Source of the DNA: an uncultured Prevotella sp.
Lineage (GTDB): Bacteria; Bacteroidota; Bacteroidia; Bacteroidales; Bacteroidaceae
Assembly (NCBI GenBank): GCA_900555035.1
Contig: USJX01000061.1
Location: forward strand, 1-17,724
Length of the DNA: 17,724 nucleotides
Direction of reading: 5' to 3'
The first letter of the stretch is position 1. Every line of letters starts with the position of its first letter. The translations under genes and the position numbers were made by a program. Shown in pieces: positions 1 through 5,200 of the stretch. The notes under the pieces are model-generated. The model was not told where the DNA came from. It saw only the letters and a program-made list of their open reading frames with translations, and searched no databases.

Positions 1-102
1 TAGGGTTGGCGGACCAATCAAAGGTCTCGCCATATTGTGCGGGATGGGACCGCCTGGAGATAACTTGCAGATTGGGGCGACTTGATAAAGAGGATTAAAC
101 AT
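1..102 (-). other. Possible 5' part of an unidentified small ORF running off the left edge
   Basis: A minus-strand frame opens with ATG at 100-102 and stays open to the window edge (34 codons seen, beginning MFNPLYQVAPICK). It starts 74 bases after the stop of the Panacea-domain gene, in the place where a partner toxin or next operon gene could sit. I do not recognise the product. On the opposite strand a frame ending in TGA at 83-85 is also open to the edge and ends in GDNLQIGAT, followed by a short A/T hairpin (105-120) and a T-rich run (121-131) that could act as a weak terminator. Only one of the two, or neither, is likely real. The segment is richer in G+C than the flanking spacer, which suggests coding or structured sequence, but the strand cannot be decided. 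Confidence 0.2.
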
Positions 103-104
103 TA

Positions 105-131
105 AATTCTTCAAAGAATTGTTTTCTTTTT
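105..131 (+). terminator. Weak hairpin with T-rich tail
   Basis: A 7-bp stem (AATTCTT at 105-111 with AAGAATT at 114-120) is followed on the plus strand by GTTTTCTTTTT. It would fit the end of a plus-strand gene stopping at 85. The stem has only one G-C pair and a 2-nt loop, so it may be chance in A/T-rich sequence. Confidence 0.2.
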
Positions 132-176
132 CCCTCTAATTCACAAGTTTTCTGACTCATGAATTGACAGGTGAAA

Positions 177-665
177 TCATACATCGGAATGGCGACACAA
201 TGATTGTTTGCGGAATTGCTCCAAGTTACTTAATAAGAAACGTCTTACTCGGAAACGGGTGGCATCTTCTTTGATGTCCTGGATATCCATTGGTGTACCC
301 TCTCCTTGCATCATGGCACGTTTCCAAGAACCTTCACCATGAATAAGATTGCTCAAACTTCTAGTTTTCTTTGCAGATAACTGTTCGAAAACACTATCAA
401 AAATGAGCTTATATTCTTCTATTATGCTTGACTGCAAAACATCATGCAATGAATTTGAAATATATGCGGCATGAACTTCCGGAATATATGGTCCGAAAGG
501 ATGAGCATAAAATGTTGCTTCAAACAGAGAACTTCCTGTTCGAACTATACACTCTCGCTGTATAAAATAAAGCAAAATCTGCAACTTCATCTCATCAATA
601 CGAGAACCATACTGGTACTCGTAACGCTGACTGATATAAGATGCTATCTTTATTACATCTATCAT
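177..665 (-). CDS. Panacea-domain (DUF4065, SocA/PanA-like) protein
   Basis: This 162-residue protein covers a whole Panacea domain. The family signature is visible: KLQILLYFIQ at 27-36, where many members have KLxKLLYFxQ; a FxAxxxGP-type block FYAHPFGPYIPEV at 52-64; and SWKRA followed by GTPMDIQDI near 113-131. Panacea proteins are known as antitoxins of varied toxins (PanAT systems) and, in SocA, as an adaptor delivering a toxin to ClpXP. Which applies here is unknown, and no toxin is visible inside the window; the only candidate slot is the unassigned segment at 1-102. The ATG at 663-665 is supported by AAAGGAA at 670-676 on the coding strand, which is unusually SD-like for this phylum. 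The gene follows upxY by 99 bp but has its own consensus promoter at 715-746, so it need not depend on the invertible promoter upstream. Family call is firm, function is inferred. Confidence 0.8.
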   Translation of the reverse strand: MIDVIKIASYISQRYEYQYGSRIDEMKLQILLYFIQRECIVRTGSSLFEATFYAHPFGPYIPEVHAAYISNSLHDVLQSSIIEEYKLIFDSVFEQLSAKKTRSLSNLIHGEGSWKRAMMQGEGTPMDIQDIKEDATRFRVRRFLLSNLEQFRKQSLCRHSDV

Positions 666-714
666 AACGTTCCTTTCTTTTTATTCGTTTGCACGAAATG
701 TTTCCTTTTGCCTG

Positions 715-746
715 CAAATATACGGGTTTTTGATGAAACTACCAAA
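715..746 (-). promoter_or_regulatory. Promoter of the Panacea-domain gene
   Basis: On the minus strand, TTTG (complement of 743-746), 20 bases, then TATATTTG (complement of 715-722) match the Bacteroidetes consensus TTTG / TAnnTTTG at the usual spacing. Transcription would begin near 708, giving a leader of about 40 nt before the ATG at 665. The -33 box lies just after the upxY stop. Confidence 0.7.
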
Positions 747-764
747 TTTTCGGGGGAGTTATTT

Positions 765-1436
765 TTAACTTTCTTCGATGACTTCCAGCAAATTTCTACT
801 TATCGTTAGCGTGGCACCACTGATATATTTAATTTCACTGCCGATGACGGCTTTCTTGCCATTATAGCTCTGTACGTATGCTTCCACACCTTTCATGCTG
901 CCCGATACTACTCGCACTTTGATACCTTTTTTCAAAGGAACAGGGGCAGCAGTGACAGGCTCTTCGTCATTCTCTACAAAATATCGATAGTTGGCAATAA
1001 CCTGGTCGGGAATTTTGTATATTTTCCTTTGTCCAGGCATCGTCAGCATCTTATACACATCCGAACGGAAGCGGATCTTATCAAGTTGTGAAGGAGAGAC
1101 ATTGCAAAAGATGAAGGTGGAAAGAAATAGCTTATCTTTCACTCTTCGCTTTTTGGAACGCTTGTCTATATAAACGACTTTTACCTTGGGAATCCAATAA
1201 TCAAACCAAATATGATTGTAATTAAGATTTATTCGTATAGAATCAGCTATTCTCGTTTCACAATTCACTCTCACTACAGCCACGTACCATCCTGCATCAT
1301 CTGGTTTTTCAAGCCCTTCATTAGGCTTTTCCGGAGCCTTTTTCTTAGCGTTTTCTTCGCTTTTTGCCATGGCTTCGCCGTCGTCCCCTGCAATAGTGGA
1401 CGTAACCTGTGCTTGTATTTTTGTCTCTTTCATCAT
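765..1436 (-). CDS. upxY: UpxY-like NusG-family transcription antiterminator
   Basis: The protein (223 aa from the ATG at 1434-1436, or 222 from the adjacent ATG at 1431-1433) has a low-complexity, charged N-terminus, then a NusG N-terminal domain beginning near residue 48 (GWYVAVVRVNCE, with later KLFLSTFIFCNV) and a C-terminal KOW motif (KKGIKVRVVSGSMKGVEAYV). Specialised NusG paralogues of this type (UpxY) load on RNA polymerase at Bacteroidales surface-polysaccharide operons and stop premature termination. The frame is open further upstream to a TTG at 1533-1535, but that lies in the invertible segment and inside the -33 box, so the ATG pair just outside the repeat is the sensible start. 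A UpxY gene directly behind a recombinase and an invertible promoter is the standard first gene of such loci. No UpxZ homologue follows; the next gene is a Panacea protein. The glycan genes are not in the window, so the regulated operon is inferred. Confidence 0.85.
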   Translation of the reverse strand: MMKETKIQAQVTSTIAGDDGEAMAKSEENAKKKAPEKPNEGLEKPDDAGWYVAVVRVNCETRIADSIRINLNYNHIWFDYWIPKVKVVYIDKRSKKRRVKDKLFLSTFIFCNVSPSQLDKIRFRSDVYKMLTMPGQRKIYKIPDQVIANYRYFVENDEEPVTAAPVPLKKGIKVRVVSGSMKGVEAYVQSYNGKKAVIGSEIKYISGATLTISRNLLEVIEES

Positions 1437-1468
1437 GCGAATCAAGTTCGTTTTTTTGATGTTGATTA

Positions 1469-1497
1469 TCTGAATCTCTACATAAGAGACACAGAAA
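1469..1497 (+). repeat. Left 29-bp inverted repeat of invertible promoter
   Basis: This is the exact reverse complement of 1642-1670 over 29 bp; matching stops at both ends (1468/1671 and 1498/1641). The repeat has its own imperfect dyad: TCTGaaTCTCT (1469-1479), a 5-bp centre ACATA (1480-1484), then AGAGAcaCAGA (1485-1495). Two inverted 11-bp arms around a short asymmetric centre is the expected form of a tyrosine recombinase core site. It ends 32 bp upstream of the upxY start. Confidence 0.92.
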
Positions 1498-1504
1498 CTC
1501 ACTG

Positions 1505-1536
1505 CAAAAATACGAAAATTGTTGGAAACTAACAAA
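1505..1536 (-). promoter_or_regulatory. Invertible promoter driving upxY
   Basis: On the minus strand, TTTG (complement of 1533-1536), 20 bases, then TATTTTTG (complement of 1505-1512) give a full match to the Bacteroidetes TTTG / TAnnTTTG consensus. The start site should be near 1498, at the inner edge of the left repeat, so the whole repeat is transcribed as leader and the 5' UTR is about 60 nt. Confidence 0.8.
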
Positions 1537-1641
1537 TTATGCGTGTTAAAAATTTAATATCATTCTACGAAATTCAACATTTTTTCAACATTCTTTTCAC
1601 ATACAATCTTCTAAGTCGTTGATTGAAAGAAAGTTTTCAGT

Positions 1642-1670
1642 TTTCTGTGTCTCTTATGTAGAGATTCAGA
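1642..1670 (-). repeat. Right 29-bp inverted repeat of invertible promoter
   Basis: This is the perfect inverted copy of 1469-1497. It carries the same 11-bp arms and 5-bp centre in opposite orientation, the arrangement that yields inversion, not deletion. It lies 58 bp from the 3' end of the recombinase gene; those 58 bp are T-rich and hold nothing else I can name. Confidence 0.92.
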
Positions 1671-1728
1671 AAATTTGGTTCATTTTGGTTCTTTTTATAA
1701 AATCCCTCTTTCTATTCTTTTTTGTGGC

Positions 1729-2685
1729 TTATAGGACTGCTAGTATTTGGGCGTTGGCATCATCCACTTCTGAGCTTTTGATAGAATTGAGATAGATTTG
1801 TGTGGTGGTTTCGGAATGATGCCCCAATGCCTCGCTGATGACTGACATAGAGATATCGTTGCCTCTTGCCGTCGTTGCCCAGGAATGGCGGGCGACATAG
1901 AGGGTGAGTTTGCCCTTGACACCTATCTTATCTCCTAACTTCCTGAGATGGTAGGAGATACGCGCTTCGGCATTGTGATATAGGCGCACCTCTTCCTTCT
2001 TTTTGTCAATAGTTTTATTCTGACTTCTGTTTCCATCATCAACAAGGAATGGGAAGAGATAAGGTGAGGAGGCGGTCTGTGCCTGGTACTTTTCCATCAA
2101 CTCCTGCATATCCTTCTCCCATCGGATGGTGAGGCGCTGCCTGGTCTTGCTTCGGGTGTAATGGAGATAACCATCCTTGAGGTTGGATTTGCGGAGATGA
2201 GCCAGGTCGATGAAAGAGATGCCACGTAGATAAAAGCTCATCAGGAATGCATCTCTTGCCATCTCTTCTTTAGGAGTGAGATTCTTGACCGAATCCAAAC
2301 GCTTCATCTGGCTGACATTCTCTGTAGGAATGGCTCTCTTGCGGGTTTTGGCAATACCGGTATAGACTTCCCTGAAAGGATGCTGCTGTGGAGTCAGTCC
2401 CTTTGCCACAGCTTTGTTATAGGTGGCGCGGAGGATGCGGAGATAGAAGGAACTGGTGTTGCTGCATACCTCCGCTGTATGATGCAGGTATGCCTCATAC
2501 GATCGCATCTCTTCTGCATCTATCTCACAAAGGGCGATGTCCTTGTCGTCTCGGTATCGCTTAAAGCTGTTGAGGGTTGCCTTGTAATGCAGCGAGGTGC
2601 GGTATTGCCCGTTCTTGATCAACAGGGCAATGAGGAGGTTCATGAACTGGAATAACGACTTTGATGTTTTCTTGTTTCTTGACAT
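1729..2685 (-). CDS. Tyrosine recombinase, probable promoter invertase
   Basis: This 318-residue phage-integrase-family protein has an N-terminal SAM-like core-binding domain (about 8-110) and a C-terminal catalytic domain (about 120-310). The visible active-site set is R154 (FYLRGISFIDL), K180 (TRSKTRQ), R266 (LYVARHSWAT), H289 (ALGHHS) and nucleophile Y298 (TTTQIYL). The first His of the usual HxxR box is Tyr263, a change I associate with Bacteroidetes recombinases. Its size and domain plan are those of stand-alone Bacteroides-type integrases/invertases. It lies immediately beside the inverted repeats that bound the upxY promoter, so it is the obvious candidate to invert that segment; this is inference from position. 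No standard promoter was seen before it; its leader carries a 7-bp tandem repeat at 2697-2738. A mobile-element integrase is the alternative, but no other mobility genes are present. Confidence 0.85.
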   Translation of the reverse strand: MSRNKKTSKSLFQFMNLLIALLIKNGQYRTSLHYKATLNSFKRYRDDKDIALCEIDAEEMRSYEAYLHHTAEVCSNTSSFYLRILRATYNKAVAKGLTPQQHPFREVYTGIAKTRKRAIPTENVSQMKRLDSVKNLTPKEEMARDAFLMSFYLRGISFIDLAHLRKSNLKDGYLHYTRSKTRQRLTIRWEKDMQELMEKYQAQTASSPYLFPFLVDDGNRSQNKTIDKKKEEVRLYHNAEARISYHLRKLGDKIGVKGKLTLYVARHSWATTARGNDISMSVISEALGHHSETTTQIYLNSIKSSEVDDANAQILAVL

Positions 2686-2696
2686 AATACGTATTT

Positions 2697-2738
2697 TTAG
2701 TTGATAGTTTAGAGTTAATAGTTAATAGTTGATTGTTT
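2697..2738 (-). repeat. Six-unit 7-bp tandem repeat in the recombinase leader
   Basis: On the plus strand the six successive heptamers are TTAGTTG, ATAGTTT, AGAGTTA, ATAGTTA, ATAGTTG and ATTGTTT; the coding-strand consensus is about YAACTAT. The array ends 11 bp before the ATG of the recombinase. Two further units of the same heptamer (7167-7180) lie before the nucleotidyltransferase gene, so it is a recurring leader sequence. Confidence 0.6.
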
Positions 2739-2757
2739 AGAACTGTATTTTTAAATG

Positions 2758-2814
2758 AACAAAGAGGGTGTGTCACAAGTCCTGATTAAGAACTTATAAC
2801 ACACCCTCTTTGTT
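2758..2814 (-). terminator. Strong hairpin downstream of glmM
   Basis: A perfect 16-bp stem (2758-2773 with 2799-2814, core GAGGGTGTGT/ACACACCCTC) encloses a 25-nt loop, which can add a 4-bp inner pairing AAGT/ACTT. It starts 25 bp after the glmM stop codon and should end glmM transcription. The minus-strand tail (TGTTCATTTAAAA) is only moderately U-rich, while the plus-strand side has GTTTTTC. It separates the core genes from the recombinase/upxY module. Confidence 0.65.
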
Positions 2815-2839
2815 TTTCAAACTATCTATATTCAGTATC

Positions 2840-4231
2840 TTACTGCATATCATAAACCACCTGCATGAGCTTCTTGCCCAGCTCATCAGCCTGCTCCATG
2901 GTAGAAGCCTCGCTATACACGCGGATGATTGGCTCGGTGTTACTCTTGCGCAGATGAACCCACTTGTCTGGGAAGTCGAGCTTCACACCGTCGATATCGG
3001 TTACGGTGACATCCTTCTCCTTGCCATACATCTCCTTCACCTTGACGAGGATAGCATCTACATCGGTAGAAGCAGTCAGGTCGATGCGGTTCTTGGCGAT
3101 GAAGTAGTTAGGGAAGCTGGCACGAAGTTCGCTCACCTTGCAGCCCTTGTGAGCCAGACTGCTGAGGAAGAGGGCGATACCTACGAGGGCATCACGACCA
3201 TAGTGGCTCTCTGGATAGATAACTCCACCATTGCCTTCGCCACCAATCACAGCGTGAACATCCTTCATCTTGGTAGTTACATTCACCTCGCCTACGGCAG
3301 AAGCACAATAAGAACCACCATGCTTCTCGGTTACATCACGGAGCGCACGGGTAGATGAAAGGTTGCTTACGGTGTTGCCTGGAGCCTTGCTCAATACATA
3401 ATCAGCTACACTTACCAGGGTATATTCCTCGCCAAACATCTTGCCATCCTCGCAGATAAATGCCAGGCGGTCAACATCTGGGTCAACAACGATACCCATA
3501 TCATAACCACCCTTCTTCAACTCGTCCATGATACCACCCAGGTTCTTCTCCAATGGCTCTGGGTTGTGAGCAAAATCACCTGTTGGCTCAGCATTCAGGA
3601 ATGTATATTCTACGCCGAGTGCATCGAGCAACTCTGGGAGAATGATACCGCCCACAGAGTTGATGGAATCTACGCATACCTTGAAGTGGGCGTTCTTGAT
3701 AGCCTCAACATCTACGAGCTTCAATGCAAGCACTGAGTCGATGTGACGCTTGTTGAAGGTATTATCCTCTGTATATTTACCAAGGTTGTCAACATCAGCA
3801 TACTCGAAGTCTTCCTTCTCTGCGATGCTCAACACCTCGTTACCATTAGCTGCTGTAAGGAACTCACCCTTCTCGTTGAGAAGCTTGAGGGCGTTCCACT
3901 GACGTGGATTGTGAGAAGCAGTGATGATGATACCACCAGCCGCACCACTCATGGTAACAGCCAACTCGGTGGTAGGAGTAGTAGCCAAGCCGATGTTCAA
4001 CACATCGTAGCCCATACCCATCAAGGTGCCACAAACCACATTCTTCACCATCTCGCCAGAGATACGTGCATCACGACCTACTACGATGGTGTTGCTCTTA
4101 GAAGCACCGCTACGACGGATGAAAGTAGCGTATGCTGATGTAAACTTGACGATGTCGAGCGGATTCAATGTATCGCCCGCTGGACCGCCGATTGTTCCAC
4201 GGATACCAGAAATTGACTTAATCAGTGTCAT
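2840..4231 (-). CDS. glmM: Phosphoglucosamine mutase
   Basis: This 463-residue alpha-D-phosphohexomutase should convert glucosamine-6-phosphate to glucosamine-1-phosphate, the step that feeds UDP-GlcNAc for peptidoglycan and lipid A, in the cytoplasm. All four family signatures are present: the N-terminal SISGIRGT; the phosphoserine loop ITASHNP with Ser106; the metal loop DPDVDRL with Asp250, 252 and 254; and the sugar-binding GEGNGG (about 335), followed by the C-terminal phosphate loop RKSNTEPIIR (about 430). Length is normal. Bacteroidales members of this branch are generally called GlmM, but the superfamily also includes phosphomannomutase, so substrate is inferred. The ATG is 37 bp after the stop of the DUF4827 gene, which suggests co-transcription from the promoter at 5002-5009. 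Confidence 0.88.
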   Translation of the reverse strand: MTLIKSISGIRGTIGGPAGDTLNPLDIVKFTSAYATFIRRSGASKSNTIVVGRDARISGEMVKNVVCGTLMGMGYDVLNIGLATTPTTELAVTMSGAAGGIIITASHNPRQWNALKLLNEKGEFLTAANGNEVLSIAEKEDFEYADVDNLGKYTEDNTFNKRHIDSVLALKLVDVEAIKNAHFKVCVDSINSVGGIILPELLDALGVEYTFLNAEPTGDFAHNPEPLEKNLGGIMDELKKGGYDMGIVVDPDVDRLAFICEDGKMFGEEYTLVSVADYVLSKAPGNTVSNLSSTRALRDVTEKHGGSYCASAVGEVNVTTKMKDVHAVIGGEGNGGVIYPESHYGRDALVGIALFLSSLAHKGCKVSELRASFPNYFIAKNRIDLTASTDVDAILVKVKEMYGKEKDVTVTDIDGVKLDFPDKWVHLRKSNTEPIIRVYSEASTMEQADELGKKLMQVVYDMQ

Positions 4232-4268
4232 AAATATATCTTTTAAAGTTAATTGTCACATGGTGTTA

Positions 4269-4973
4269 TTATCTGCCTCGCTGCAAGGTCATGTCGTAGA
4301 GGCAGGCATAAACGCTTCCAGATGCGGCTGTGGTGCCGTAAGAATGAGGAACCAGGATACGTACGTGGGCGATGTGCTCACTATCTGTCTTAGGACGGCC
4401 AATCTTCACCCAGCTGAACGGAATCAACCAGCCGCTTGGCACCACACCACTGACACCATAAGCACTTTTATAAGTGTTAGCCATCAAACTACTTTTAGTA
4501 TCGAAAGAACCTGTGAAGGTTCCCGAGTTGTTGGTTACACTCAGTTTGTCGAGCATATAGGAATAAGTCACGGTGTTGTTGGTCAACTGCAATGACTCCT
4601 TGCAGATGGCAGCCTTAAGACCCAGATTATACTCATAGAAACGGACGAGCACATCGGTGGTTTCACCCTTCTTGATATAATCGCCGCAACCCATCTCCAA
4701 TACCTGCATGTAGATACCATTACTGTTGAAGAGCACATACTCGTTGTTGTTCTTGGAAGTATCAGTAAGAACCACGCTATTGTCCTTCTGCTTTCTCTCC
4801 CAACGACTCTTGAACTCTTCCTCAGAAATCACCTTTATATTCTCGTGGCGCAAGAAAGAACTGATAGAATCCAACTCGCGGTCACGCTGCTCCTTATAAG
4901 TCTCTGTATCATTACATGCGGCAAGCGAGAAGAGAGCCGCAAAAGCCATTATAGCAAATATAATTTTCTTCAT
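4269..4973 (-). CDS. DUF4827-type lipoprotein with FKBP-like pattern
   Basis: A 234-residue lipoprotein starts at the ATG at 4971-4973: MKKIIFAIMAFAALFSLAAC, a signal peptide with lipobox LAAC and lipidated Cys20. I place it in the Bacteroidales DUF4827 family from its overall pattern. The mature part has an N-terminal helical stretch (RDRELDSISSFLRHENI) and then a beta-rich domain. GIYMQVLEMGCGDYIKKGET followed by DVLVRFYEY and, near the end, VPSGWLIPFSWVKIG and HVRILVPHSYGT resembles FKBP-type folds; no prolyl-isomerase active site can be claimed. It likely sits in the cell envelope. The longer open frame begins at a TTG inside the promoter, so I reject that start. It lies directly upstream of glmM in the same direction; I recall the DUF4827/glmM/DHH grouping as typical of Bacteroidales. 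Function unknown. Confidence 0.75.
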   Translation of the reverse strand: MKKIIFAIMAFAALFSLAACNDTETYKEQRDRELDSISSFLRHENIKVISEEEFKSRWERKQKDNSVVLTDTSKNNNEYVLFNSNGIYMQVLEMGCGDYIKKGETTDVLVRFYEYNLGLKAAICKESLQLTNNTVTYSYMLDKLSVTNNSGTFTGSFDTKSSLMANTYKSAYGVSGVVPSGWLIPFSWVKIGRPKTDSEHIAHVRILVPHSYGTTAASGSVYACLYDMTLQRGR

Positions 4974-5001
4974 TATTATTATAAATATCTGATTTATTCG
5001 G

Positions 5002-5009
5002 CAAAGGTA
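5002..5009 (-). promoter_or_regulatory. -7 box for DUF4827-glmM unit
   Basis: The minus-strand TACCTTTG fits TAnnTTTG and lies 28 bp before the ATG at 4973. No good TTTG lies at the standard distance upstream, so only the -7 element is supported. Confidence 0.45.
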
Positions 5010-5137
5010 CAAAAAAGAAAAGACAACACCGAGAGGAAGAGGACGATTTTATTATTATTTATCACTTATTATCATCCTGACACTCCTTTCAGCGTTGTTT
5101 TCTTAATTTTTAAGCTATTTCTAACGTAAAAACAAAA

Positions 5138-5200
5138 GCATTCCTATTTCAATAAAAAAGCATTCTTATGTAAATAAGCCAATTCCTATTTCAATAAATC
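5138..5200. repeat. Three imperfect ~21-bp tandem copies at the 3' end of the nrnA-like gene
   Basis: ATTCCTATTTCAATAAA occurs at 5140-5156 and again at 5182-5198, with a decayed middle copy (ATTCTTATGTAAATAAG) at 5162-5178. The period is 20-22 bp. The third copy contains the stop codon and last codons of the DHH phosphoesterase gene (stop 5186-5188), so the tail of the gene appears to have been duplicated into the spacer. The middle copy forms a small hairpin (CTTAT/ATAAG) followed by six U on the minus strand and could act as a weak terminator. Confidence 0.55.

Larger units (their letters stand above)
1469..1670. other. Phase-variable invertible promoter segment (DNA inversion, ON orientation)
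   Basis: A 202-bp segment consists of two perfect 29-bp inverted repeats enclosing 144 bp of A/T-rich non-coding sequence with one consensus promoter aimed at upxY. A tyrosine recombinase gene lies 58 bp away. The size, position and partners match the invertible promoters that switch Bacteroidales capsule and surface-polysaccharide loci. As sequenced the promoter faces upxY, so the downstream locus should be ON in the molecules that gave this assembly. I found no second promoter facing the other way in the spacer, so inversion should give a true OFF state for upxY. Confidence 0.88.

Noticed and set aside
95..160. 21-codon minus-strand ORF beginning MSQKTCELEGKRKQ
   Set aside because: Too short to support, no homology recognised, no clear ribosome site; it overlaps the other candidate frame.
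1671..1728. Repeated TTTGGTTC in the T-rich spacer after the recombinase stop
   Set aside because: Two short copies in low-complexity sequence; no stem or element structure.
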